Below, piece after piece: positions 1 through 7,064 of a stretch of DNA of 10,135 nt (positions are counted from its first letter, which is position 1; the number at the start of each line of letters is the position of its first letter). A program made the translations under genes and the position numbers. The stretch covers positions 1 through 10,135 of the forward strand of contig CAYGRM010000243.1 of the NCBI GenBank assembly GCA_964352225.1. The letters are read 5' to 3'. The notes beneath the pieces were generated by a model. It did no database searches. It was not told where the DNA came from and was given only the letters and a program-made list of their open reading frames with translations. Origin of the DNA: CAJQQY01 sp964352225. GTDB taxonomy: Bacteria > Bacteroidota > Bacteroidia > Chitinophagales > Saprospiraceae.

Positions 1-6
1 CATATA

Positions 7-534
7 ATGAGAGAAATATTGATTTTACTGGTTGGAATAACGTTCTTAATGAGCACTCCAACAAATGCTAACTCCAACCATTCTATCAACCCTTCTTTAT
101 TAATTGAACAAGATTCAACAGCTACTTTACCAAAGGTCTTCTTACTGGGTAACCATGAAGCTGCTTATGAAAGATTAAGTGGAGAAGGAACTTCGCTTTT
201 GGCTGTTTGTGAAGATGATTTTAATGTCGCCCATGACAAATGGAATAGTTTACTTAAAGAAATGGAAGCTCATGCTGACATGGTAAATTATGACATCAAA
301 GGAGTAAAAATGTGGCTCCACGTGTTTTGGGATAAAAAAGGGAAAATTAGCCATATTGCATTTTATCTCAAACCAAATTCTAGAAATGTAAAAACGGAAG
401 AAATGACAGCTTTCTTGACGGACTTCATGAATAATTATCATCTTCCTGCTGAATATGTAAATAGCTTTTCTCATTACAGCGGTGCTGCTTTTCCTACTTT
501 AAATTGGAAAAAAAAAAAGCCGAATAACCGCTAA
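7..534 (+). CDS. Exported hypothetical protein, 175 aa
   Basis: I do not recognise this family. The ATG at 7 opens a protein whose first 20 or so residues are hydrophobic and end in a small/polar stretch (TPTNANS), which fits a Sec signal peptide cleaved near residue 22. The mature part is soluble-looking and mixed alpha/beta, with an acidic segment (CEDD, about 68-71), an amphipathic helix-like stretch (about 72-95), and an aromatic block around WLHVFWDKKG (103-112) followed by ISHIAFYLKPNSRN. It has one cysteine and no membrane segment after the signal. The end is very basic (KKKKPNNR) and is encoded by a run of eleven A at 508-518, so the last residues depend on that run being read correctly. 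Only 6 bases precede the start, so the promoter and any upstream partner lie outside the window. A strong terminator follows. I am fairly sure it is a real gene; its function is unknown. Confidence 0.8.
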   Translation: MREILILLVGITFLMSTPTNANSNHSINPSLLIEQDSTATLPKVFLLGNHEAAYERLSGEGTSLLAVCEDDFNVAHDKWNSLLKEMEAHADMVNYDIKGVKMWLHVFWDKKGKISHIAFYLKPNSRNVKTEEMTAFLTDFMNNYHLPAEYVNSFSHYSGAAFPTLNWKKKKPNNR

Positions 535-561
535 AGTGAAAGAAAAAGATTAAAAAAACTT

Positions 562-602
562 AAAAAAAACCGAATTTTCAAATTGAAAATTCGGTTTTTT
601 TT
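562..602 (+). terminator. Intrinsic terminator after the 175-aa gene
   Basis: A perfect 12-bp stem (570-581 paired with 583-594, nominally a 1-base loop, so the top pairs will open) is flanked by A7 on the left and T8 on the right, which can extend the pairing. It lies about 30 bases after the stop codon at 532-534 and before the next forward gene. The T-tract on the forward strand fits rho-independent termination. Confidence 0.85.
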
Positions 603-643
603 GGAGTAAGTTATCAGATCTCAGGTTATTACTTTCGTTATCT

Positions 644-1600
644 ATGAAAAAATATTCATTCCTTCTTTTTATTGTTTCTCTTTTCTTTTTGAGTTGTAAA
701 AAGGAAAAATTTTTCCCTTCTTGGAAAGAACATAATAGTTCAACTACATTGACTTTAAATGCTGTTCATTTTACCGATGATTCCACAGGGCATATTGTTG
801 GAGGAAACGTGTGGAACAATGATATTTACTTGAAAACGATTGATGGCGGCGCAACATGGTTAATGGACTCTTTGAATGGAAAGGAGCTTTATGATTTACA
901 ATTCAATAATGCTAATCATGGCTTTGCTGTAGCTTGGGGAGGAGATTTTTATTTTAAACAAACTCCTGAAAGTAATTGGGAATATTTTAATTTGGGTTTT
1001 CCATTTGAAACATTTAGAGGGGTTAGTTTTTGGGGAAAAGAAAGTGGAATCATTTTAACTGGCGGTGCATTTCAAGGAGGGAAAATAATTCAGGTTAATG
1101 ATACCTTTGAAGCATCAATAGTTGATTCATTCGAGCAAGAATTAAGTGCCGTTTTTCACTCTGAAAAAAATATAGTGCATGCTGTAGGATATGGAATTGT
1201 GCTTCGCTCTACTGATGGAGGTAGTACCTGGAAAAAGAAAAATATCATTGGAGATTTTTTTAGAGCCATTCATTTTCCAACGACGGAAGTTGGCTATGCG
1301 GTCGGGCAATCAGGTTCAATTATCAAAACAATTGATGCCGGAGAAAATTGGAATTTTATCCGCAACGGAGATGCTATCACCACTTCCAATAAATCTTTTC
1401 GTTCTGTATTTTTCATTGATGAAGATCATGGCTATGTGGTAGGGCACGACGGTTTATTTTGGCGAACAAAAAATGGAGGAGATGATTGGGAAACTATGCC
1501 TGACCTACCAGAAGTAGATTTGCATGACATTTATATTAGAAATGGAAGAGGGTTTATAGTTGGAAAGGAAGGGAAAATATTTTCGTTTGAAACGAATTAA
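644..1600 (+). CDS. Lipoprotein with Ycf48/BNR-like repeats (beta-propeller)
   Basis: This is a predicted outer-surface or periplasmic lipoprotein of 318 residues. The N-terminus is a short basic and hydrophobic signal ending in a lipobox, FLSC, with Cys18 as the lipidated residue, followed by KKEK. The mature part carries four copies of the T-x-D/N-G-G-x-x-W motif: TIDGGATW (65-72), STDGGSTW (189-196), TIDAGENW (229-236) and TKNGGDDW (275-282). Each is preceded by a G-x-x-V/I-G strand such as GYAVGQSG or GYVVGHDG. This is the signature of BNR/sortilin-like and Ycf48-like propellers, seen in photosystem II assembly factor Ycf48 and in many Bacteroidota exported proteins. The repeat spacing suggests a partly degenerate propeller of 6-7 blades. 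In a non-photosynthetic genome a photosystem role is unlikely; the ligand is unknown. It has its own terminator upstream and a convergent gene downstream, so it is probably transcribed alone. Confidence 0.85.
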   Translation: MKKYSFLLFIVSLFFLSCKKEKFFPSWKEHNSSTTLTLNAVHFTDDSTGHIVGGNVWNNDIYLKTIDGGATWLMDSLNGKELYDLQFNNANHGFAVAWGGDFYFKQTPESNWEYFNLGFPFETFRGVSFWGKESGIILTGGAFQGGKIIQVNDTFEASIVDSFEQELSAVFHSEKNIVHAVGYGIVLRSTDGGSTWKKKNIIGDFFRAIHFPTTEVGYAVGQSGSIIKTIDAGENWNFIRNGDAITTSNKSFRSVFFIDEDHGYVVGHDGLFWRTKNGGDDWETMPDLPEVDLHDIYIRNGRGFIVGKEGKIFSFETN

Positions 1601-1603
1601 GAG

Positions 1604-1649
1604 AGTGATAAGTGATGAGTTTTTTTTGTCAAACTCATCACTCATCACT
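1604..1649. repeat. 19-bp inverted repeat of degenerate heptads between convergent genes
   Basis: Arms 1604-1622 and 1631-1649 pair over 19 positions with one mismatch (A1610 opposite C1643), around an 8-base loop. The arms are built from tandem copies of a 7-base unit, AGTGATG on one side and ACTCATC on the other, and degenerate copies continue to about 1664. It sits between the stops of the Ycf48-like gene (1600) and the reverse phosphohexomutase gene (1665). The position fits a bidirectional terminator, but neither strand has a long T-tract right after the stem. It may equally be a dispersed repeat element that acts as a transcription barrier. Confidence 0.7.
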
Positions 1650-1664
1650 TTTAACTCAACACTT

Positions 1665-3065
1665 TTATAAAATCGTCGCTTGAATTGCATCTAGGATAGA
1701 TCGCACATTTTCGGCATTTGGTGCTTGCGCATATACTCGCAATACTGGTTCCGTTCCTGAAGGTCGAATCATTGCCCACTCATTATCACTTAAGAAAAAT
1801 TTATACCCATCAATTGTTTCGATGCTCTGAACTTTATAATCTCCAAAAGATTGGTAAGGATCATTTTTACACTTTTCAATAACCGCTAATTTTTGATCTT
1901 CTCTGATGTGCAAGTCGTCTCGATCAGAGCTAAATGAACCTACTTTTTCATATAATTCCGCAATCAACTCTTTTAAAGTTTTTCCAGTTTTTGCCATAAA
2001 TTCAAAAATCAATAATCCCATCCATATTCCATCTCGCTCTGGGATATGACCTTTGACAGCCAAACCTCCTGATTCTTCTCCTCCAACTAGGACATCTTCG
2101 GTGATCATGATTTCTGCAATATATTTAAAACCAATTTTTGTTACCTCTACTTCCAAACCTAATGACTCAGCAAATTTTTTCATTTTATCCGTTACAGAAA
2201 AAGTCACAATCACTTTTCCTTTCAATCCTTTGTAGTCATGCATGTACCACAACAACAATAGCAACAAGTGATGTGAATCCACAAAATTACCATCGCCATC
2301 ATACATCCCAATTCGGTCAGCATCACCATCATTCGCTAATCCGCAAGTAATTTCAGGATCATTTTTTATGGTCTCAGCGAGTTCTGTCAAGTTTCTGTGA
2401 ATTGGCTCAGGTGCTTGTCCTTTAAATCCAGGATTATCATCACAATGCAAACAAATTGCATCAGGCAATAATTTTTGCACCGCATTCATTCCTGCTCCAT
2501 ACATGGCATCGTAAGCAATTTTTTGACCTGAATTTCTAATCGCATCCATATCAAAATTAGCTTCCACATGATCCAAATACATCCCTTCCAAATCCACATA
2601 ATTCAACAATCCATCATCCATCATTTTGTCCAAACTAGGCACCTCTATTGTCGAAACATCTGGCAATAATGCTTCTACCTCAGCAATGTCAGAAGGAATA
2701 GAAGGTCCTCCATGAATACTTTTTAATTTATAACCATTGTACGAAGGTGGATTATGGCTTGCAGTAATCACTACTCCCAATTGAGATTTTGTTTTAACCA
2801 CTCCAAGTGAAACCATTGGTGTGGAAACAAACCCTTTGGCTAAATTTACCTTGATGCCGTACGCCCCAAAAACTTGAGTAACTGCCTCAGCGAACATCTG
2901 CCCTCCAAATCGGCAATCGTGTCCGATGACCACTTTTTCGTAGCCTTTTCCTTTCATCCATTTTGCTGTTCCTTCCGCAACTCTTCTTACATTATCGACT
3001 GTGTATTCTTGTGCAATAATAGCTCTCCAGCCGTCTGTTCCAAATTTTATAGGTGTAACATTCAT
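1665..3065 (-). CDS. Alpha-D-phosphohexomutase (phosphoglucomutase/phosphomannomutase family)
   Basis: This cytoplasmic enzyme moves a phosphate between C1 and C6 of a hexose phosphate, for glycogen, cell-wall or polysaccharide precursor supply. All four family signatures are present in 466 residues, a full-length size: the N-terminal FGTDGWRA (8-15); the active-site loop TASHNPP with phospho-acceptor Ser103; the Mg2+ loop NDGDADR (245-251; Asp246, Asp248, Asp250); the sugar-specificity loop GGEESGG (328-334); and the C-terminal phosphate-binding RPSGTEP (434-440). The FGTDGWRA start, rather than FGTDGIRG, argues against GlmM (phosphoglucosamine mutase). Glucose versus mannose preference cannot be read from the sequence. 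The ATG at 3065 is well placed just before the conserved N-terminus, and no Shine-Dalgarno precedes it. The gene is divergent from pcm and appears monocistronic. Confidence 0.95.
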   Translation of the reverse strand: MNVTPIKFGTDGWRAIIAQEYTVDNVRRVAEGTAKWMKGKGYEKVVIGHDCRFGGQMFAEAVTQVFGAYGIKVNLAKGFVSTPMVSLGVVKTKSQLGVVITASHNPPSYNGYKLKSIHGGPSIPSDIAEVEALLPDVSTIEVPSLDKMMDDGLLNYVDLEGMYLDHVEANFDMDAIRNSGQKIAYDAMYGAGMNAVQKLLPDAICLHCDDNPGFKGQAPEPIHRNLTELAETIKNDPEITCGLANDGDADRIGMYDGDGNFVDSHHLLLLLLWYMHDYKGLKGKVIVTFSVTDKMKKFAESLGLEVEVTKIGFKYIAEIMITEDVLVGGEESGGLAVKGHIPERDGIWMGLLIFEFMAKTGKTLKELIAELYEKVGSFSSDRDDLHIREDQKLAVIEKCKNDPYQSFGDYKVQSIETIDGYKFFLSDNEWAMIRPSGTEPVLRVYAQAPNAENVRSILDAIQATIL

Positions 3066-3129
3066 CTATTAAAAAGTTTAAATTAGTTTTAAAAAAAATA
3101 ATCCGTGAGAATTGGTTTTATAATTTGAG

Positions 3130-3161
3130 CAAAAATACCAAAACGCTTTTAAAATTCGCAA
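3130..3161 (-). promoter_or_regulatory. Predicted Bacteroidota-type promoter of the phosphohexomutase gene
   Basis: On the reverse strand a TTG (3161-3159) is followed, after 21 bases, by TATTTTTG (3137-3130). This matches the Bacteroidota consensus TTG-N17-23-TAnnTTTG. Transcription would begin around 3120-3125, giving a leader of roughly 60 bases before the ATG at 3065. It is a motif match only. Confidence 0.5.
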
Positions 3162-3276
3162 TTCTATTTTTAAAGAATAGATAAAATATTTTAAGCAAAA
3201 TAAGCCGTTAGCGTTCCTTGTAACATTGATTTTCAAAAAGTACATTTTAGTTTTCTTATCATAAAAAAAGAAACTC

Positions 3277-3284
3277 TACCTTTG
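3277..3284 (+). promoter_or_regulatory. Predicted -7 box for the pcm cluster
   Basis: TACCTTTG is an exact match to the Bacteroidota -7 consensus TAnnTTTG and lies 64 bases before the proposed pcm start. I find no TTG at the usual spacing upstream, only T-rich sequence, so the -33 element is weak or absent. With the opposite-strand promoter at 3130-3161 it makes the 283-bp gap between 3066 and 3348 a normal divergent promoter region. I see no gene in that gap. Confidence 0.4.
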
Positions 3285-3348
3285 ATAAAAATTTCCTATT
3301 TTAATCTCCTCTAAAAATTATTTTCAAAGGATAAATATTTAAATTTAA

Positions 3349-4005
3349 TTGAGTTACAAAGATACATACCGCCACAAGGGACTAAGAAAAAAGTTAGTTG
3401 AAACCATTCGAGCAAAAGGTATTCGAGATGAAAAAGTTCTTTCTGCCATCCATTCACTTCCTCGACATTTTTTTATGGAAAAAGGTTTCGAGGAATGGGC
3501 TTATGTAGACAAAGCTTTTCCAATTGGAAGCGATCAAACTATTTCCCAACCATACACCGTCGCATTTCAAACCGAACTTTTACAAATCAAAAAACGGGAT
3601 AAAGTTTTAGAAGTTGGAACGGGCTCTGGCTACCAAGCTGCGATTTTAGCTTTACTAGGTGCACGAGTGCATACGATAGAACGACAAGAAGCATTATTTC
3701 ATAAAACCAATGAACTACTCGGAAAATTAGAAGTAGGGAATATTAGAACATACTTTCGAGATGGTTACAAAGGCTTACCAGAATTTGCTCCTTTTGACAA
3801 AATTATTGTCACCGCCGGTGCTAAAAATATTCCAGCGGCGCTAAAAAATCAATTAAAGATTGGGGGCGTTTTAGTGATCCCTGTGGGTGATGACAAGGTG
3901 CAAAAAATGTATCGCATCACTCGGATTTCCGAGATGGAATTCAAAAAAGAAGAATTTGCAGATTTTCGTTTTGTTCCATTCTTAAAAGGAACCAATAAAA
4001 AATGA
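3349..4005 (+). CDS. pcm: Protein-L-isoaspartate O-methyltransferase
   Basis: This enzyme methylates isoaspartyl residues in damaged proteins with S-adenosylmethionine, so that they can return to normal aspartate; it acts in the cytoplasm. The 218 residues are close to the usual length (E. coli Pcm is about 208). Visible landmarks are the family-specific QTISQPY (63-69), the SAM-binding glycine loop VLEVGTGSGYQ (86-96), the acidic residue ending motif II (HTIER, about 108-112), FDKIIVTAG (149-157), GGVLVIPVG (172-180) and the C-terminal RFVPFLKG (207-214). The start appears to be TTG at 3349: an in-frame TAA immediately precedes it, and the first in-frame ATG is codon 43, beyond conserved sequence (RHKGLRKKLVE, GI-DEKVL). 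An AAAGGA at 3326-3331 is too far upstream to be a good ribosome site. It is the first gene of a likely three-gene operon. Confidence 0.95.
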   Translation: MSYKDTYRHKGLRKKLVETIRAKGIRDEKVLSAIHSLPRHFFMEKGFEEWAYVDKAFPIGSDQTISQPYTVAFQTELLQIKKRDKVLEVGTGSGYQAAILALLGARVHTIERQEALFHKTNELLGKLEVGNIRTYFRDGYKGLPEFAPFDKIIVTAGAKNIPAALKNQLKIGGVLVIPVGDDKVQKMYRITRISEMEFKKEEFADFRFVPFLKGTNKK

Positions 4006-4027
4006 AGTAATCTAAAATAGATTTATC

Positions 4028-4639
4028 ATGAAAAATTTAATCCTGTTTTCCATCCTCATTTTATTTATTTCTAATTGTTCGAATGAACCATCTAAACCAT
4101 CTCCAGATGTGGAATATGATTTAGAAAATGTTCGAGTTTTAGTTCCTCGTGAATATCAAGAAATTACTTCTAAGCAAGAGGTCAAAGAAAAATTCTTTGA
4201 AGGAAAGGATTCCTTAGATGTACAGAACCAATTACTCTTAAATCGAGTTTTCCTTTTGCAAAAGGAAGACAACCATTTTTTTGTAACGTATGAAAATGAG
4301 CAATTAAGTTTTATCACTTTTAAAACCAATGGAGATTATCAAATCATGAATGATGAAACGGAAAATTATATTTTGCAACAGTATGAAAGTTCGCTTGAAA
4401 AAAATATCTCTCCAATTGATTCCATTTATCGTTTTAAAAAAATTCAAAGTAAATTAACTGGTGCTAACCAAGTAAGATTTTTAAAATATAAGTACACCCA
4501 TACTGAAAAAGATATGAAATGGTACTCAACTAAATACTTAATCACATCTGGAAATCGAACAATTAGCATGAGTATTTTTAGTCCAAAATCAGATTATTCC
4601 GATATGGAAGACTATATGCAATTTATTCAAATTAAATAA
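4028..4639 (+). CDS. Small lipoprotein of unknown function, 203 aa
   Basis: The N-terminus is a typical hydrophobic lipoprotein signal ending in ISNC, so Cys17 is the probable lipidated residue; Asn just before the Cys is less common than Gly, Ala or Ser but is tolerated. The mature protein starts SNEPSKPSPD, a flexible linker, then a globular domain with alternating beta-like segments (NVRVLVPREYQEIT, NHFFVTYENEQLSFITFKT, QVRFLKYKYTH, KWYSTKYLITSGNRTISMSIF). That order resembles small envelope domains that make a single beta-sheet, but I cannot name a family. It begins 22 bases after pcm stops and ends 9 bases before the next start, so it is almost certainly co-transcribed with both. A role linked to the neighbouring secreted hydrolase is only an inference from this spacing. 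Confidence 0.85.
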   Translation: MKNLILFSILILFISNCSNEPSKPSPDVEYDLENVRVLVPREYQEITSKQEVKEKFFEGKDSLDVQNQLLLNRVFLLQKEDNHFFVTYENEQLSFITFKTNGDYQIMNDETENYILQQYESSLEKNISPIDSIYRFKKIQSKLTGANQVRFLKYKYTHTEKDMKWYSTKYLITSGNRTISMSIFSPKSDYSDMEDYMQFIQIK

Positions 4640-4648
4640 TTACTAAAG

Positions 4649-5953
4649 ATGAAATTCTTTCTTTCAACACTTGCAATTGTATTGTTACAAAACTTTAGTT
4701 TTGCCCAATCGTTCACTTCCTATTTTACTGGCGATGTCTCAGATGCTACTGTTTCTCCACTTGGAGGAACCTGCATGATGGGTGGAGCAACGGAGAATGA
4801 TGATGCCATGAAGTGGTTTTTAGAGCGAAGTGGAGGTGGAGATATTTTAGTTATTCGAGCATCTGGTTCTGATGGATATAATGACTATTTATATAGCGAA
4901 TTAGGCGTTGCGGTCAACTCGGTGGAGACGATTGTTTTCCATGATGCACTAGCAGCTTCGGATAATTATGTCTTAGAACAAATCGCTAATGCCGAAGCAA
5001 TTTGGATGGCAGGCGGCAACCAATGGAATTATGTGGACTACTGGAGAGACAGTCAGGTGAGTCAAATCATCAACGAAAATATCGCTAATAAAAATATAGT
5101 CATCGGTGGGACGAGTGCAGGGATGGCTGTTTTGGGAGGTATTTATTTTACCGCTCAGTTTGGAACAATCACCTCGACGACTGCTTTGCAAAATCCGTAT
5201 AACAATACTCTTACGATTAGTAGAGATTCATTTTTCAATGTTCCTTTTTTGCAAAATACGATTACCGATACTCATTACGATGATCCCGATCGAAAAGGTC
5301 GACATGTTGCTTTTTTAGCACGAGCATTAAAGGATTGGGAAGTTGATGTAAAAGGGATTGCTTGCGATGAATATACTTCAGTTTGTATTGACAATGATGG
5401 AAAAGCTTATACTTTTGGAGGCTTTCCAAACAATGATGATAATGTTTATTTTTTGCAAGTGAATTGTTTCGCACCAGCCGAACCTGAACTTTGTGAGGCA
5501 GGATACGATCTAAATTGGATAAGAAATAATCAAGCGGTAAAAGTTTACCATGTCAAAGCTGATGCAACGGGGACTAAATATTTTGATCTAAATAATTGGG
5601 AAGAAGGAAGTGGAGGAATATGGGAAAACTGGTATGTCGAAAATGGAACACTCAATACTACCTCTGGAGATCCAATTGATATTATTGCTTGTGAATTTTC
5701 TTCCACTCAAAATATTTTAGCAGAACAAATTGAATTTTTCCCTAATCCTTTGACTGATGATTTTTTACAAATAAAAAATGACATCCACCTAATTGATTCA
5801 GTTGAGATATTTGATGCTCAAGGAAAAAAGGTTTTTGAAAAAAATAAAAAACAAGACATTTACACAATTGATTTTTCTAATTTCCCAAGTGGCGTTTTCT
5901 TCGTAAAAGTCTTTTCCAATGATTCTTTTCTAACAAAAAAAATCGTTCGGTAA
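4649..5953 (+). CDS. Secreted cyanophycinase-like (peptidase S51) hydrolase with T9SS sorting tail
   Basis: This is an exported serine hydrolase of the cyanophycinase/peptidase E superfamily, 434 residues. A signal peptide ends at FSFAQ (about residue 20). The S51-like domain runs about 35-275 and shows PLGGTCMMGG (37-46), ILVIRASGSDGY (66-77), the WMAGGNQ loop (119-125), the nucleophile elbow GGTSAGM with Ser156, and DTHYDDPDRKGRH (207-219), whose His209 is a likely catalytic or substrate-site residue as in cyanophycinases. GIACDEYTS (236-244) matches the family's acidic site. After a linker with acidic and aromatic residues, residues about 360-434 form a T9SS type-A sorting domain: FFPNPLTDD, a central VEIFDAQGKKVFE, then FPSGVFFVKVF and a basic end KKIVR. 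The family hydrolyses beta-Asp-Arg or Asp-X bonds, but the true substrate here is unknown. It is last in the pcm cluster and is followed by a strong terminator. Confidence 0.88.
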   Translation: MKFFLSTLAIVLLQNFSFAQSFTSYFTGDVSDATVSPLGGTCMMGGATENDDAMKWFLERSGGGDILVIRASGSDGYNDYLYSELGVAVNSVETIVFHDALAASDNYVLEQIANAEAIWMAGGNQWNYVDYWRDSQVSQIINENIANKNIVIGGTSAGMAVLGGIYFTAQFGTITSTTALQNPYNNTLTISRDSFFNVPFLQNTITDTHYDDPDRKGRHVAFLARALKDWEVDVKGIACDEYTSVCIDNDGKAYTFGGFPNNDDNVYFLQVNCFAPAEPELCEAGYDLNWIRNNQAVKVYHVKADATGTKYFDLNNWEEGSGGIWENWYVENGTLNTTSGDPIDIIACEFSSTQNILAEQIEFFPNPLTDDFLQIKNDIHLIDSVEIFDAQGKKVFEKNKKQDIYTIDFSNFPSGVFFVKVFSNDSFLTKKIVR

Positions 5954-5970
5954 CTGTATTTCAAAAAATA

Positions 5971-6012
5971 AAAAAAGGTTCAAAAGCAGTCAATCGCTTC
6001 TGAACCTTTTTC
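5971..6012. terminator. Bidirectional intrinsic terminator between convergent genes
   Basis: AAAAAGGTTCA (5972-5982) pairs with 6001-6011. After one A/C mismatch, AAGC (5984-5987) pairs with GCTT (5996-5999), closing an 8-base loop. The forward strand ends in T5 and the reverse strand in a T7-A-T6 stretch, so the stem can stop both the hydrolase operon (ends 5953) and the prohibitin gene (ends 6035). Confidence 0.9.
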
Positions 6013-6034
6013 ATTTTAAAACTTTAGCTGAAAG

Positions 6035-6865
6035 TTAATTTCCTAAGATCAAAGGTAATCCTCCCTCAGCACCTCCGACCACTACCACTTTTGAGTTGGG
6101 TGATTTCGCCAATTCTAAAGTTGCTTCGATACCTTTATCTCTCAAAATATTATCTGTCAAACTCGCATTCAAAATTCTATTCGCTTCTGCCTTGGCATTG
6201 GCTTCAATAATTTTACGCTCTGCTTCTTTTCGCTCACGATCTAGTTTAAATTCAAACTGGAAAGACAATTGTTCCTCTTCTAATTTTTTCTCAATCGCTA
6301 CTTTCAAACTCGCTGGCAATGCTACTTCACGAATTAATACCTGATCTAAAATCAAGTGTTTTTTCTCCACATTTAATTTCGTTCTTTCCAATATTTCAGT
6401 TTGGATAGCCTCTCTCATAGTAGAATATAATTCTTCTGGCAGATATTTTCCAATCACCTCTCTCGTGGCAGATCGAATTTCTGGCTTAACAATGACTTCT
6501 AGATAATTAGGCCCGATTTCTTCATGCAATAGTCCAATATTATTGATAGTTGGCTGATAACGATAGGACAACTCTACATCGATAGTCAGACCATTTTTAG
6601 ACAGTACTGACATTTTTTCAAAGGCTTCTTTCGTTCGAGTATCATAAGTGATTAATCTATTCCATGGAGCTATAATATGGAATCCTTGACCTTTGATATT
6701 TTTAGTATCCAATCCTCCACCAAAACGTTTAAAGAGAATTGCATGTTCTCCTGGTTGAATTGTTTTAAAAATACTTCCTGAAAGCGTAAGGAGTACGACT
6801 AAGGCAAAAAATGCCATTACTCCGAAGCTAATTAATTTTCCTTGATTAGAAGGTGCTTGACTCAT
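6035..6865 (-). CDS. Prohibitin/SPFH-domain membrane protein
   Basis: A 276-residue prohibitin-type member of the SPFH superfamily, which forms ring-like membrane scaffolds and is linked to membrane-protease control (the FtsH-HflKC and mitochondrial prohibitin systems). Residues 1-11 are a short cytoplasmic lead. A single membrane anchor covers about 12-33. The SPFH domain follows (about 34-200), starting IQPGEHAILFKRFGG and including GFHIIAPWN (61-69) and the conserved stretch KPEIRSATREVIGKY (127-141). A charged coiled-coil region (about 190-232, rich in E, K, R and A) comes next. The C-terminus VVVVGGAEGGLPLILGN (260-276) looks like a conserved glycine-rich tail; similar tails are, from memory, common in Bacteroidota prohibitins. 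The ATG at 6865 puts the anchor at the right place. No exact TAnnTTTG box was found upstream. No protease or partner SPFH gene is adjacent, so it probably acts as a homo-oligomer. Confidence 0.93.
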   Translation of the reverse strand: MSQAPSNQGKLISFGVMAFFALVVLLTLSGSIFKTIQPGEHAILFKRFGGGLDTKNIKGQGFHIIAPWNRLITYDTRTKEAFEKMSVLSKNGLTIDVELSYRYQPTINNIGLLHEEIGPNYLEVIVKPEIRSATREVIGKYLPEELYSTMREAIQTEILERTKLNVEKKHLILDQVLIREVALPASLKVAIEKKLEEEQLSFQFEFKLDRERKEAERKIIEANAKAEANRILNASLTDNILRDKGIEATLELAKSPNSKVVVVGGAEGGLPLILGN

Positions 6866-7043
6866 ATTTGTATGATTTATGTTATTTTAAAAAAAATGAT
6901 CCTTTTTGAAAATTTGTACGTAAATAAGTATGTTAATTTTCATAAGGAATAAAAACTCTACAATGGTACAAAATTTCACATCAAGTAGTTTACACTTTTC
7001 TATGAAATCATTGTGAAAATAGACATTCGTTCTAAATTTAATT

Positions 7044-7051
7044 TAATTTTG
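7044..7051 (+). promoter_or_regulatory. Possible -7 box before the DUF2279 gene
   Basis: TAATTTTG fits TAnnTTTG, but no TTG lies at the normal spacing (the nearest is 30 bases upstream). If it is used, transcription would begin near 7056-7058, leaving almost no leader before a TTG start at 7065 and about 30 bases before the alternative TTG at 7089. The rest of the 199-bp spacer (6866-7064) is AT-rich, with no other clear feature. Confidence 0.25.
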
Positions 7052-7064
7052 CTGGAATTTTAAC

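Noticed and set aside
630..637. TACTTTCG as a -7 box for the Ycf48-like gene
   Set aside because: One mismatch in the core TTTG, a TTG 26 bases upstream that falls inside the preceding terminator, and only 6 bases before the ATG.
644..1600. A true photosystem II assembly factor (Ycf48)
   Set aside because: The repeats are Ycf48/BNR-like, but it is a lipoprotein in a Bacteroidota context with no photosynthesis genes nearby; only the fold is supported.
2053..2350. Overlapping forward frames inside the phosphohexomutase gene
   Set aside because: They are antisense shadows of a strongly conserved enzyme, with biased composition (HHTTT-rich) and no start signals.
3162..3181. CTATT...AATAG inverted repeat in the divergent spacer
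   Set aside because: A 5-bp AT-rich stem is expected by chance in sequence this AT-rich.
6961..6968. TACCATTG on the reverse strand as a -7 box for the prohibitin gene
   Set aside because: One mismatch to TTTG, the nearest upstream TTG is only 13 bases away, and it would leave a leader of about 95 bases.
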